A DNA stretch of 64,000 bases from Aliidiomarina haloalkalitolerans (GCF_003987315.1 NZ_PIPI01000003.1:62001-126000); one strand, 5' to 3'; shown: positions 18,939 through 27,895, counted from the first letter of the stretch. The notes: a model not told the origin generated them from the letters alone. A program made the numbers and translations.

Positions 18939-19669
18939 CGACGGTGGGCTTGCCACCACCCATACAGCGCCAATAATGCATTGACCTGATACACCATAGT
19001 TTGAATCGCGAATATCACATTGTTATTGGCGAGGTTCTTCACCGCGAGCCAAACGAAGTTAACGATAATCCACAGTAGCCAGCTCATCGAATAGCGCAAG
19101 ATCATCGTGGTTTGAGCGGTCACCCCGAGTACAAACGCAAGCACGTTAATTTGGTACCAAGAGATATCGAGGCCGAGCAGCGACAGCGCTGTGTCGGTGT
19201 CAGCGCCAATAAAACTGTACTGCTGCAACTGCGCGTTTAACCACGGAAAAATTGCCAAGCCAATGGCGATAAATACCCCAGTGATCAGCCATACGGAAAG
19301 ACCTGCTTGGCGCGGTTGCATATCACCATTGGCGTCTTGATTGCGTCGCCAGTCAAATAAAGCGTACAAGTGAGTGAGAAAATAGAACAGTGGCGCAAGC
19401 ATGAGGCCGGTGGCACCGCTGCGTCCTTGCACCATACTTTCACCTAGGTTGGCCAACATGCCCAAGCCGTTGCCGGCTTTGTTCTTGCGAAACGCGAGGG
19501 CAAGCACACAGACTAAGCCAATGATGGCAACCATGAGCATGATAAGGTCAAAGGTGCCGCGGTCGGTACTCAGCCAAAAACCAGCACTGAGCGCAATGAC
19601 ACCGCAACTAAACCAGATCACCGCCCAAGGGCGCGCCCATTCGTTAAGTAACTTGTCGAGCAGCTGCAT
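18935..19669 (-). CDS. PnuC-like nicotinamide riboside transporter
   Basis: This is an integral membrane protein of 244 residues with about seven hydrophobic segments. The GESMVQGRSGATGLMLAPLF and WLLWIIVNFVWLAVK regions and the C-terminal MVYQVNALLALYGWW resemble the PnuC family, which facilitates uptake of nicotinamide riboside or related vitamins. The Trp-x-x-Trp...Asn pattern in helix six fits. The protein is somewhat longer at the N-terminus than most PnuC members, so the substrate is uncertain. It is the last gene of a minus-strand run starting with the catalase-like peroxidase and sits 26 bases after the gabD-like gene. No NAD riboswitch was recognised upstream. Confidence 0.6.
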   Translation of the reverse strand: MQLLDKLLNEWARPWAVIWFSCGVIALSAGFWLSTDRGTFDLIMLMVAIIGLVCVLALAFRKNKAGNGLGMLANLGESMVQGRSGATGLMLAPLFYFLTHLYALFDWRRNQDANGDMQPRQAGLSVWLITGVFIAIGLAIFPWLNAQLQQYSFIGADTDTALSLLGLDISWYQINVLAFVLGVTAQTTMILRYSMSWLLWIIVNFVWLAVKNLANNNVIFAIQTMVYQVNALLALYGWWQAHRR

Positions 19670-19695
19670 GTTCAGTCCTTTTTACCAAGGTGTGG

Positions 19696-21153
19696 CTACA
19701 CGTCGATACAGACATACTTAAGTTCGGTGTATTCATCCAAACCTTGATGGCCGCCTTCACGGCCCATACCGGACGCTTTGACCCCACCAAACGGTGCGGT
19801 GGCATTGGAAATTAGGCCGGTATTGACCCCAACCATGCCCGCTTCAATGCCTTCGGCAACTCGGCGAATACGGCCAGCGTCACGCGCATAAAAATAAGCA
19901 GCGAGACCAAACTCTGAGGCATTGGCGTATCCTAATGCTTCCTCTTCGCTGTCAAAAGGAATCAGTGGCACGACCGGGCCGAACGTTTCTTCTTTGGTGC
20001 AAAGCATGTCGGGCGTACCGTTGCTTAACACAGTCGGTTGGAACCATGTGCCGCCAAGCTCATGACGAGCACCACCGTATACCACTTCAGCGCCATGCTG
20101 TTTAGCGTCAGCAATGTGTTTCTCTACTTTTTCAACGGCTTTTTCTGAAATCAGCGGACCAATGGTGACGCCGTCGTCAAAGCCGTTACCAACGTTCAGA
20201 GCTCGCACTTTTTCGAGTAGTTTTTGGGTGAATGCATCGGCAATTGAGCGCTGGACATAGACGCGGTTGGCGCAGACGCAGGTTTGTCCCGCGTTGCGGA
20301 ATTTACTGTCGATTAAACCTTGCGCCGCTTTGTCGAGATCGGCGTCGTCAAAGACAATAAACGGGGCATTACCGCCAAGCTCAAGGGAAATACGTTTCAG
20401 GGTGGGCGCGGACGCAGCCATCAGTGTCGCGCCAACGGCCGTCGAGCCGGTGAAGCTAATCTTGCGCACCAACTCGCTACTGGTAAAGGCTTCGCCAATG
20501 GTTTTGGCATCGCCCGTGACCACACTAAACACGCCATTCGGCACACCGGCCTCTTGCGCCAGCGCGGCCAAGGCAAGCGCAGTCAAAGGTGTTTCCGAGG
20601 CGGGTTTAACCACAATCGTGCAGCCTACCGCTAATGCGGGTGCAACTTTACGGGTAATCATTGCCGCAGGAAAATTCCACGGGGTAATCGCAGCACAGAC
20701 GCCCACGGGTTCGCGGGTGACAATAATGCGTTGGCTTGCGGTTAAGCCAGGAATTGTCTCGCCATAACTGCGACGTGCTTCTTCGGCAAACCATTCGATG
20801 TAGCTTGCGGCGTAGGCAATCTCGCCCTTGGCTTCAGCGACCGGCTTACCTTGCTCGAGCGTCATCAGCTCACCTAAGGCTTGCTGGTTTTCCATTACGA
20901 GCGCATGCCAGCGTTTCAGTACTTGCGCGCGCTCGGCCGCTGTTTTTTGCCGCCACGCTGGCAGAGCGGTGGCTGCTGCCTGAATCGCATGTTCGGTTTC
21001 GGTCGCACCACAATTGGGCACGTGGGCGATAACTTCTTGTGTGGCTGGGTTGGTGACAGCAATTGTTTTCCCGCTGTCTGCGGATCGCCATTCGCCGTTA
21101 ATCAAGCACTGCTCATAAATGAATTTGCGCAGGTTCGGTCGAATGTCGCTCAT
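19696..21153 (-). CDS. gabD: NAD(P)-dependent succinate-semialdehyde dehydrogenase
   Basis: An aldehyde dehydrogenase of 485 residues, the usual length for GabD, which oxidises succinic semialdehyde to succinate. Catalytic signatures are present: TPWNFPAAMITRKVAPALA (Asn of the oxyanion hole), FTGSTAVG cofactor loop, LELGGNAPFIVFDDADLD (catalytic Glu) and KFRNAGQTCVCANRVYVQ with the catalytic Cys in the Cys-Val-Cys arrangement typical of succinate-semialdehyde dehydrogenases. The C-terminus (GMGREGGHQGLDEYTELKYV) also matches. A strong GGAGGTG ribosome-binding site precedes the start. No gabT or gabP is nearby, and the gene follows cytochrome b561 by 15 bases, so it may detoxify aldehydes alongside the peroxidase unit. 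Confidence 0.85.
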   Translation of the reverse strand: MSDIRPNLRKFIYEQCLINGEWRSADSGKTIAVTNPATQEVIAHVPNCGATETEHAIQAAATALPAWRQKTAAERAQVLKRWHALVMENQQALGELMTLEQGKPVAEAKGEIAYAASYIEWFAEEARRSYGETIPGLTASQRIIVTREPVGVCAAITPWNFPAAMITRKVAPALAVGCTIVVKPASETPLTALALAALAQEAGVPNGVFSVVTGDAKTIGEAFTSSELVRKISFTGSTAVGATLMAASAPTLKRISLELGGNAPFIVFDDADLDKAAQGLIDSKFRNAGQTCVCANRVYVQRSIADAFTQKLLEKVRALNVGNGFDDGVTIGPLISEKAVEKVEKHIADAKQHGAEVVYGGARHELGGTWFQPTVLSNGTPDMLCTKEETFGPVVPLIPFDSEEEALGYANASEFGLAAYFYARDAGRIRRVAEGIEAGMVGVNTGLISNATAPFGGVKASGMGREGGHQGLDEYTELKYVCIDV

Positions 21154-21168
21154 GCTGCCACCTCCTCG

Positions 21169-21729
21169 TTAGTCTTTTGGTTTTTGTTCTTTTGAAAAAT
21201 TGAGTCCTGTCATACTTTCTAACACGCCATCGCGCTTAATTAAACCGTGATGCAGTGCCGCGCCGATGTGCACCAGCACAAGGAGAATGAGCCCCCAGGC
21301 AATGAGCGCATGCATTTCCCGAAGAAAACCATACAGCTCCATGCTAATCGGTGTGATATTCGGCAAGGTAAACCAACCAAACACCGATACCGGACGACCT
21401 GCCGCGCTTTGCATGAGGTAACCCGATAACGGCATCGCGAACATCGCCGCATATAAAAAGAAATGCGACAACTGTGCGATGCGTTGTTGCCAATGCGGCA
21501 CCGAGGCAGGTAAGTCCGGCTGCTGCTGACTTAAGCGCAGCGCAAGGCGAATAATCGCCAGTAGCAGCGCCATAACCCCAAACGACTTGTGCAGTGACAG
21601 CAGGGTGAGATGCCATGGCTCAAGGCTCTGCACCATGGCTAATCCAGCGAACAACAACGAAATCAGTAGCAGTGCCATGGCCCAGTGAATGATTCGAGCA
21701 GCAAGGCTATACGTAGTAATAGTCGACAT
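21169..21729 (-). CDS. Cytochrome b561 family protein
   Basis: A four-helix membrane cytochrome of 186 residues. Histidines placed as in bacterial CybB-type b561 (RIIHWAMALL in helix one, LHKSFGVMALL in helix two, and HALIAWGLILLVLVHIGAALHHG in helices three and four) should bind two b haems and carry electrons from the quinol pool. It starts five bases after the catalase-like peroxidase gene ends. That pairing is known for catalase-like peroxidases, so this subunit probably supplies the electrons for peroxide reduction at the periplasmic face. Confidence 0.88.
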   Translation of the reverse strand: MSTITTYSLAARIIHWAMALLLISLLFAGLAMVQSLEPWHLTLLSLHKSFGVMALLLAIIRLALRLSQQQPDLPASVPHWQQRIAQLSHFFLYAAMFAMPLSGYLMQSAAGRPVSVFGWFTLPNITPISMELYGFLREMHALIAWGLILLVLVHIGAALHHGLIKRDGVLESMTGLNFSKEQKPKD

Positions 21730-21734
21730 TAGCG

Positions 21735-22775
21735 TTACTCCATTCCTTGCTGGTAAAAGTGCTCACGTGCGCGGCGGCGGTATGATTCAGCATACACCGA
21801 CGAGCGTGCCTGTAAGATTTGATCATTGGTGGCAGCCATACCTGCCGGTAATACGAGCGGATCAAAATTAATGCCGTTACATAAGCCTTCGGACTGATCA
21901 GTTGCGCTGTGAATGACGATTTGCCCGGCAACGACTTGTTGGCGGTCAGCCGGCCAACGCACGGTTGGGTCATTTTCATCATCCGCATCGGTAGCTAAGG
22001 TAAAGACCAAGTCATACACCACAGGTGCGACGTCTAAGCGCGCCATAAACTCGTTTTGCAGCGCGTTCGGGTCATCGCGATCACCCTCAAAGCCGCGGCC
22101 GTGTGACTCAGCTTGCGGCACAGCTGCCCAACGTACCGCTTGACGCTGACGGCCATTAACAAGGTAAAAAGCGTTGATGCTGTTGTAGGTTTCAGTCGCA
22201 TAGCTCTCCGTTGCCGTGTACGACGCTTGCCACTCTCGTGCCGCTTGTGTCTCTGGGTGTGCTTCTAAAAAGGCGGCAACACGTTCAGGATTTGGCCGAC
22301 CGGTTTCTGGATCCGGTCGAAAGGCATTCATTTGTTCGAAAAATGCTTGGCCGGTACGCACAGGCATCACAGGCGGTGTGTTCATCGCTGTTTGCCAGCG
22401 AAGATTGGCTTTGTCGCCGATACTTAACGCCAGACTGCGCACGCCTGATGCCAAGTCAGGTGCGGTCGGGTTGCCGCCACCGATCGAAATCCGACCAACA
22501 AAGGTTGTCGCGCCCGGTTGGAAAATCGTTGCGCTGGAATAAGCGCTTAATTCGCCATTGGCGACGAACTCACCGGCCAAACAAAAGCCTTTGGCATGCG
22601 CACGACGGAAGCCAAGATGTGGGTTACCGCCTTCTTGAAAATCGACAAATTGTTGGGCTGTGACTCGGCCTTGGCCGAGGCCATTGGCAACGCCATAAAA
22701 CAAAAGTGCTAGCCCACCGACTACCACGGCGATAATGCCGTAACGCAGTGCGAGGGAGGAAGGTTGCTGTGCCAT
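21735..22775 (-). CDS. Membrane-anchored catalase-like peroxidase (SrpA type)
   Basis: From the ATG at 22775 the product is 346 residues. An N-terminal hydrophobic helix (about 10-30) acts as signal anchor and puts the catalase-like domain in the periplasm. FRRAHAKGFCLAGEF carries the distal haem His as in small catalase-family peroxidases. The C-terminal RSSVYAESYRRR fits the proximal-Tyr motif R-x3-Y-x-[DE]-x3-R. The protein is much shorter than true catalases (about 480 residues), which fits peroxidase rather than dismutation activity. An AGGA site lies seven bases before this ATG; the frame is open to 22853 but lacks family similarity there. It heads a tight run with cytochrome b561, gabD and the PnuC-like gene. 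Confidence 0.85.
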   Translation of the reverse strand: MAQQPSSLALRYGIIAVVVGGLALLFYGVANGLGQGRVTAQQFVDFQEGGNPHLGFRRAHAKGFCLAGEFVANGELSAYSSATIFQPGATTFVGRISIGGGNPTAPDLASGVRSLALSIGDKANLRWQTAMNTPPVMPVRTGQAFFEQMNAFRPDPETGRPNPERVAAFLEAHPETQAAREWQASYTATESYATETYNSINAFYLVNGRQRQAVRWAAVPQAESHGRGFEGDRDDPNALQNEFMARLDVAPVVYDLVFTLATDADDENDPTVRWPADRQQVVAGQIVIHSATDQSEGLCNGINFDPLVLPAGMAATNDQILQARSSVYAESYRRRAREHFYQQGME

Positions 22776-22914
22776 GTGGATGTCCTGTTTGGTCGTATCT
22801 GAGTTAACGTTGACTAACTGAAGCACTACAAGGTTTGTGACCGAATCGATCACTACACTGGATCATTCATTCGTAACAAAGTTTTACAATGTATAGTTTG
22901 TGAACAATTTGTCA

Positions 22915-22943
22915 TTGACTAAGCTTAAACCTGATTCTTATCG
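22915..22943 (+). promoter_or_regulatory. Candidate sigma-70 promoter of the Sel1 gene
   Basis: TTGACT at 22915-22920 is followed after 17 bases by TTATCG (22938-22943). The -35 box is good and the -10 box weak. Transcription would start about 35 bases before the ATG at 22984. Confidence 0.35.
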
Positions 22944-22983
22944 ATTGAAACTGATTCAGCCAAAATTCACGAAGGATAGCGTC

Positions 22984-23895
22984 ATGACCATTCGTATTTT
23001 AAGCTTTCTAATTGTCGCTTTTGTCTTCACCGCTGCGGCGTTCAATTCGAGCGCCCATGGGCAAACGCTCGACGAGCTCTGCACTAGCGAGCAATGCCAT
23101 GATCTCGTCAAAGGCTTTGAGCGCTATGCCCAGCATGGCAACACCCACTCGATGGTGTTTCTTGCGTTGGCCTATGCCAATGGCGAAGTTGTTGAGCAAG
23201 ACCATCGCAAAGCCAGCATGTGGATCCGCGAGTCCGTGCGTTTGCGCTCGCCTCTCGGTGCTTACGTGAAAGCGCAGTGGCGACGTCAGGGCTTTGTCTT
23301 TGAGCAAGATGAAGAACGTGCGGAATGGTTGATTGACCGAGCTATTGCAGGCGGATTTTCTGTCGCGATGTACGATCGCGCCGTGCGCTTATTGCACGAC
23401 CCAGAGCGCATGCAAGAAGGGGCTGACTTACTTGAGGAAGCGGTAGATTTAGGCTTGCCCGATGCGCGTTATTTATTCGCGTTGTTGCTTGAACATGGTG
23501 AAGTGTATGAACAAGATCTCGTAACTGCCGGTTTGCTCTATCGCGAGCTTGCCGTTGAAGGCTTCCGTGACTCGCGCCAGCGCTTAGAAACTGTGATTGG
23601 TCAGGTCGAGCGTTCATCAGCGGAAGACGTGCAGACGATCGTGGCGCAGCTCCGAGCGTATGACGACATGGAAGTGATTACCGTATACGGCCGTTACGGC
23701 AGCTTTGATGATCACCTTGCGGCAATTAATGCCAGTGTCCGCGACCGTTTCTACCAAAAGCCAACCGGAACTCGCATGCGCCGAGCGCGCCCTTGTGAAG
23801 ACACTGTTGGCTGCCGAGTGCTCTACAATCGCGACTGGGGAGACGTTGCCTTTACTACTCTAGCAGGTGCCTTAGGTCTCCCGAACGGAATGTGA
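22984..23895 (+). CDS. Secreted Sel1-repeat protein
   Basis: From the ATG at 22984 (AAGGA just upstream) the product is 303 residues. It starts with a signal peptide ending near AHGQT. Helical pairs of about 36 residues follow, with Sel1 spacing of small residues: HGNTHSMVFLALAYANGEVV, then SPLGAYVKAQWRRQGFV, then AGGFSVAMYDRAVRLL and LGLPDARYLFALLLEHGEV. Sel1 repeats form curved protein-binding scaffolds, often in the periplasm. Two cysteine pairs (LCTSEQC near the start, CEDTVGC near the end) could form disulphides. The partner is unknown. It is divergent from the peroxidase operon. Confidence 0.75.
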   Translation: MTIRILSFLIVAFVFTAAAFNSSAHGQTLDELCTSEQCHDLVKGFERYAQHGNTHSMVFLALAYANGEVVEQDHRKASMWIRESVRLRSPLGAYVKAQWRRQGFVFEQDEERAEWLIDRAIAGGFSVAMYDRAVRLLHDPERMQEGADLLEEAVDLGLPDARYLFALLLEHGEVYEQDLVTAGLLYRELAVEGFRDSRQRLETVIGQVERSSAEDVQTIVAQLRAYDDMEVITVYGRYGSFDDHLAAINASVRDRFYQKPTGTRMRRARPCEDTVGCRVLYNRDWGDVAFTTLAGALGLPNGM

Positions 23896-23921
23896 CCTGG
23901 ACCCTATTTAGACGCTAACTC

Positions 23922-23945
23922 ACACTTTTATGCGCGTAAAAATGT
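23922..23945. promoter_or_regulatory. Imperfect palindrome, distal operator candidate
   Basis: A 24-bp dyad around CTTTTATGCGCGTAAAA with two mismatched pairs. Its centre (23933/23934) lies exactly 32 bp, about three helical turns, from the centre of the perfect palindrome at 23952-23979, so a protein bound to both would sit on the same face of the DNA. Confidence 0.6.
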
Positions 23946-23951
23946 AAAAAA

Positions 23952-23979
23952 TAACACTTTTATGCGCATAAAAGTGTTA
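23952..23979. promoter_or_regulatory. Perfect 28-bp palindrome, operator candidate
   Basis: A perfect dyad of 28 bp centred on ATGCGCAT, with arms TAACACTTTTATGC and its complement. It lies 51 bp upstream of the DUF4143 ATPase start. A TATAGT at 23987-23992 could be the -10 box, in which case the palindrome covers the -35 region, as expected for an operator. No T-run follows, so it is not a terminator. Confidence 0.7.
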
Positions 23980-24029
23980 ATTGAGTTATAGTGAGTTGTT
24001 GTTAACGACTTCACAGGTAGGCAAAAACC

Positions 24030-25343
24030 ATGCAGCGGACTCTACTTAGCGCTCTAATGTCTTGGAAACAGCAGGCTTCCCGCAAGCCCTTATTAATCGA
24101 TGGGGCGAGACAAACGGGTAAAACGTATTTGCTACAAGACTTATTTGGTAAAAGCTTTGCCAATATCCTGCGTATCGATTTTCTTGAGAACCCTGCTTAC
24201 AAAGAAGCTTTTGATGGCTCCCTAACGCCTGACGATTTGCTCATGAATATTGAGCTGTTGACCAATCAGACCTTTAATCCGAGCACTGACCTATTGATTC
24301 TTGATGAAATCGGGGAGTGTGAACGAGCGGTGACGTCGTTGAAGTATTTTGCGGAACAAGCACCGTCATACTTTATAGCAGCCAGTGGCTCGAACATTGG
24401 ATTATTAAACACATTCCCGGTTGGAAAGGTAGAGCAGTACAATTTACGTCCATTGACCTTCCAAGAATTTATTTATGCTTCACAGGAGCCGGCGCTGATC
24501 AAAGTCTTTGATAGCCAGACAAATACAGCGTCCGCGCATACTCGATTAATGGATAAGTTAACCGATTACTTTTTCACTGGGGGTATGCCGGAAGCGGTTG
24601 CTGCTTGGTATCAGTCGAAAGAATTAAGTATTTTGGAGCGTGTTGAAAAAGTAACAAAAATTCACGCTGATTTAGTTTCTGGTTATCGTCGAGATTTTGG
24701 TAAGTACGCGGGTAAAGTGGATGCGGCCGTGATTGAGTCGGTGTTCAATAGCATCCCAGCGCAACTATCGCAAGTCAGCGACGAATCTGTGAAGCGTTTT
24801 AAATTTAAACAGGTGCATGAGCGTAAATCACGTTACAGTGACTTTGAAACCGCCATCCATTGGCTTCAATGTTGTCGTTTGGCCTTGGCGAATTATCCCA
24901 TTGAAGGTCAGCCAAAACCGCCGCTGGCTGCCTACAAGAAGGAAAATATGGTCAAACTGTTTCTATTTGACGTCGGGCTGCTGAACCATATGCTCGGTAC
25001 CAGTTATAAAGAGATTAAGCAGCAGAGCTATGAATATAAGGGCTATGTTGCCGAGAACTTTGTTCAGCAAGAACTAACCGCCATTGGCATTGAGCCGAGT
25101 TATTCATGGAATGACGCTCGAGCGGAAATCGAATTTCTTGTAAGCACCGATGACGGCGATATTGTCCCTATAGAAGTAAAAAGCGGTAAACGTACGCGAG
25201 CTAAATCACTGACTTCCTATATTGAAAAATGTGCACCGCGCAAAACGTTTAAATTGACAGGAACTCAAGGTTCTTCCGCCCTTGAGCAAACAAATATTGT
25301 CATGCCTTTATATTTTACTCAGTACGTACCACAGCGGTGGTAA
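24030..25343 (+). CDS. AAA ATPase with DUF4143 (nuclease-like) domain
   Basis: A protein of 437 residues with the AAA_14 plus DUF4143 architecture. Walker A is IDGARQTGKTYLL (about 24-36), Walker B is DLLILDEIGE (about 88-97), followed by sensor residues around FIAASGSN. The C-terminal part (from about 205) contains AENFVQQEL and AEIEFLV followed by VPIEVKSGKR, which matches the PD-(D/E)xK-like fold of DUF4143. The family is common in prokaryotes, behaves as accessory genes, and its function is not established. Base composition is visibly more AT-rich than the surroundings, suggesting acquisition. Two phased palindromes precede it and a small membrane-anchored protein gene follows on the other strand. 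Confidence 0.85.
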   Translation: MQRTLLSALMSWKQQASRKPLLIDGARQTGKTYLLQDLFGKSFANILRIDFLENPAYKEAFDGSLTPDDLLMNIELLTNQTFNPSTDLLILDEIGECERAVTSLKYFAEQAPSYFIAASGSNIGLLNTFPVGKVEQYNLRPLTFQEFIYASQEPALIKVFDSQTNTASAHTRLMDKLTDYFFTGGMPEAVAAWYQSKELSILERVEKVTKIHADLVSGYRRDFGKYAGKVDAAVIESVFNSIPAQLSQVSDESVKRFKFKQVHERKSRYSDFETAIHWLQCCRLALANYPIEGQPKPPLAAYKKENMVKLFLFDVGLLNHMLGTSYKEIKQQSYEYKGYVAENFVQQELTAIGIEPSYSWNDARAEIEFLVSTDDGDIVPIEVKSGKRTRAKSLTSYIEKCAPRKTFKLTGTQGSSALEQTNIVMPLYFTQYVPQRW

Positions 25344-25409
25344 CACAGTCTTGACTGTTTGTCGGGTATTCTTGGCATGTCTACTGGCATATAAACGGAT
25401 AGCACTCAC

Positions 25410-25919
25410 CTAATCGAGGATAAGCGACCCATCGGTATAATCGAAGATAATGCGCATTTGATTCACGCCATCAATGCTCACCGCTCTGGCAATGATTCCG
25501 GCAAAACCACGGCCTTCGCGGAAGAATACGTCGTTCATAAATAGCTCGATGTCGTCTCTGTCGTGATATCCCATTTTTGCGAAACACACGCGATTGTTGC
25601 AGGTAAAGTCTTCCAGATAGACGTCGTTCCGATGCAATTGTTCAGAGTCTCGAAATATATCTTGGTATTTTGCTTCTACTTCATAAGATTTTGAATTTCT
25701 GTCAATTTGGCGCGCAAATTCGAATAGATTATCGAAATCCCGGCTGAGCATGTAATGTTCTGCAGTCGCACTGCTCAATCCTTGTGGGGGAGATAATTTT
25801 GCAAACTCAGCTTCGATCAGATCGCTTGTACTTGCTTGCTCTGAGTTGCCAAAAATAAAATAAGCGAACGCTGCCGCAATGACAGAGATTCCAATGATCA
25901 AGAGCTTCCCTGATTTCAT
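25410..25919 (-). CDS. Membrane-anchored hypothetical protein
   Basis: A 169-residue protein with one N-terminal hydrophobic helix (KLLIIGISVIAAAFAYFIFG), probably a signal anchor placing the rest outside the cytoplasm. The soluble part is rich in acidic and aromatic residues and has one cysteine pair (TCNNRVC) that could form a disulphide. I do not recognise a family. It converges on the DUF4143 ATPase gene with a 66-base gap and shares its lower GC content, so both may belong to the same accessory segment. Confidence 0.55.
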   Translation of the reverse strand: MKSGKLLIIGISVIAAAFAYFIFGNSEQASTSDLIEAEFAKLSPPQGLSSATAEHYMLSRDFDNLFEFARQIDRNSKSYEVEAKYQDIFRDSEQLHRNDVYLEDFTCNNRVCFAKMGYHDRDDIELFMNDVFFREGRGFAGIIARAVSIDGVNQMRIIFDYTDGSLILD

Positions 25920-26110
25920 AATAGTCCTTAAGATTTAACAAAATAGAACGCAAGCACAATTGCTCAGTCTTTTCGAGACTACTTGATAAGTGACGTCGAA
26001 TCAAAGACCTTGTGTAACTCAGTGTTTTGATTGGCAGACTAGCTGATATTCCTGTCCGATCTGATACAATACTGAACATCTTAGTACAGTAATGAATTTC
26101 AGGAGTGGTT

Positions 26111-27091
26111 ATGGCAGTACTCTCTGTTTTAGATTTGGCACCGATTACCGAGGGCAGTGATGCCGCCGAGTCGTTGCGTAATTCTGCGGATTTAGCCCAA
26201 CACGTAGAACGTTGGGGTTATCGTCGGTTCTGGATGGCCGAGCACCACAATATGGCCGGCATTGCGAGTGCAGCGACATCCGTTGCGCTGGCTTATATTG
26301 GTAGTCAAACCGAATCGATTCGAATTGGTGCAGGCGGTATTATGCTGCCGAACCATGCACCGCTGATTGCGGCTGAACAGTTTGGTACCTTAGCTGCATT
26401 GTTTCCGGACCGAGTCGACCTAGGTTTAGGCCGAGCTCCAGGAACGGATGGCGCAACGCTGCGTGCATTACGCCGCACTTACAACAGCGCTGATAACTTT
26501 GCAGATGACGTGCAAGAGCTGCTGATGTATCTCGCTGAACCAGAGCCGGGGCACGCAATTCAAGCCGTGCCCGGAGCGGGTTCAAAGGTGCCAGTGTGGT
26601 TATTAGGTTCTAGCCTGTACGGTGCCCAACTAGCGGCGAAACTCGGCTTACCGTATGCGTTTGCCTCGCATTTTGCACCGGACTACTTACACATGGCGCT
26701 GGAAGCGTATCGGAATAATTTCCAGCCTTCTCAATATCTACAAAAGCCGTATGCGATGGCCGCAATCAATGTCTTTGCCGCAGACGATGTGGCAGCGGCA
26801 AAACGCTTGAAAAGCTCGATGCAATTGCAGTTTATTGCGCTGAGGCAGGGGAATCCCGGCAAGTTACCGGCGCCGGTGGATGCGATCGAAGAGCAAGTCG
26901 ATGCCATGACACTTGCCGGTGCAAACCATGCTCTGAAGTACACCGCGACCGGAACGCCCGAGCAAGTTCATAACTATATGCGTGATTTTGTGGCGGCCAC
27001 TGGTGTCGACGAGCTGATGCTGACCTGCCATGCCTTTGATCATGCGGCTCGTCTTCGCAGCTTTGAAATTGCGAAGGACTGTCAGTTTTAG
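26111..27091 (+). CDS. Luciferase-like flavin-dependent monooxygenase (YhbW type)
   Basis: A 326-residue member of the bacterial luciferase-like flavin oxidoreductases in the subgroup that includes E. coli YhbW. Typical segments are [19 protein letters not shown] at the N-terminus, [39 protein letters not shown] and [13 protein letters not shown]. These enzymes use reduced FMN and O2 on unknown substrates. AGGAG at 26101-26105 points to the ATG at 26111 rather than the GTG at 26105. ubiG follows in the same direction after 57 bases. Confidence 0.88.
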   Translation: MAVLSVLDLAPITEGSDAAESLRNSADLAQHVERWGYRRFWMAEHHNMAGIASAATSVALAYIGSQTESIRIGAGGIMLPNHAPLIAAEQFGTLAALFPDRVDLGLGRAPGTDGATLRALRRTYNSADNFADDVQELLMYLAEPEPGHAIQAVPGAGSKVPVWLLGSSLYGAQLAAKLGLPYAFASHFAPDYLHMALEAYRNNFQPSQYLQKPYAMAAINVFAADDVAAAKRLKSSMQLQFIALRQGNPGKLPAPVDAIEEQVDAMTLAGANHALKYTATGTPEQVHNYMRDFVAATGVDELMLTCHAFDHAARLRSFEIAKDCQF

Positions 27092-27148
27092 ATCCAGTCT
27101 TGGGCAGTGTGCGTAGTTTCAGATTCCTGCTGAAAATAGGAAGAAGCG

Positions 27149-27895
27149 ATGCTGGATAAGTCAGAAAAGTCTGAGTTACAGAGTAAAGAGCTGCGTAAAT
27201 TTGATGCGATGGCGAACGAGTGGTGGGACCCAACCGGTAAATTTAAGCACGTTCTCGCCTTCAATGCCGCTCGTTTGGCAGTCATTCGCGACATGCTGGT
27301 GCAGCACTTTCAACTCGACCCTGCGCGCGCCGAGCCGTTGCATGGTTTACGCATCCTCGACGTTGGTTGCGGCGGTGGCTTGCTGAGTGAGCCGCTCGCG
27401 CAACTCGGTGCGACGGTGACCGCAATTGATGGCAGTGCAGTGAGTATCGAGGTGGCCAAAGCGCATGCGCAGCAGTCTGGGGTTCAAGTTGATTACCGCC
27501 ATAATCTAGTTGAAGAGCTGTTAGCCCAGGGCATGGAGCCGTTCGATGTGGTGCTCAATACGGAAGTGATTGAGCATGTGCAGGATCAGCAAGGGCTCAT
27601 TGATACCTGTTGCCAGCTGTGCAAGGACGACGGCTTATTTGTGATGGCCACGTTAAATCGCACCTGGAAGTCTTGGCTGTTTGGCATTATTGGCGCCGAA
27701 TATGTGTTGCGCTTGTTACCTCGAGGCACCCACGATTGGCGTTTCTTTGTCACGCCTGCAGAGTTCGCGTCCATGCTTAAACCCCATGGTTTCCGTGCCT
27801 TGGAGCCGGTCGGCCTGACCTTTAACCCGTTCACCAAGCGCTGGCGCACCTCGTCCGATACCCGCGTAAATTACCTCTTGGCTGCCGTTAAATGA
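27149..27895 (+). CDS. ubiG: Ubiquinone biosynthesis O-methyltransferase UbiG
   Basis: UbiG performs both O-methylations of ubiquinone synthesis using S-adenosylmethionine. At 248 residues it is close to the usual length. It has the family N-terminus (ELRKFDAMANEWWDPTGKFK), the SAM-binding motif LDVGCGGGLLSEPLA (about 70-84), FDVVLNTEVIEHV (post-I region) and LNRTWKSWLFGIIGAEYVL with RGTHDW near the C-terminus. Its 3' end overlaps the convergent membrane-protein gene by eight bases. Confidence 0.95.
   Translation: MLDKSEKSELQSKELRKFDAMANEWWDPTGKFKHVLAFNAARLAVIRDMLVQHFQLDPARAEPLHGLRILDVGCGGGLLSEPLAQLGATVTAIDGSAVSIEVAKAHAQQSGVQVDYRHNLVEELLAQGMEPFDVVLNTEVIEHVQDQQGLIDTCCQLCKDDGLFVMATLNRTWKSWLFGIIGAEYVLRLLPRGTHDWRFFVTPAEFASMLKPHGFRALEPVGLTFNPFTKRWRTSSDTRVNYLLAAVK

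Noticed and set aside
23952-23979. Palindrome as a transcription terminator or transposon end
   Set aside because: No T-run follows, there is no transposase or matching end elsewhere, and the position beside a probable -10 box favours an operator.
26066-26090. LexA-like sequence before the luciferase-like gene
   Set aside because: The CTG and CAG halves are 12 bases apart instead of 10 and other positions do not match.
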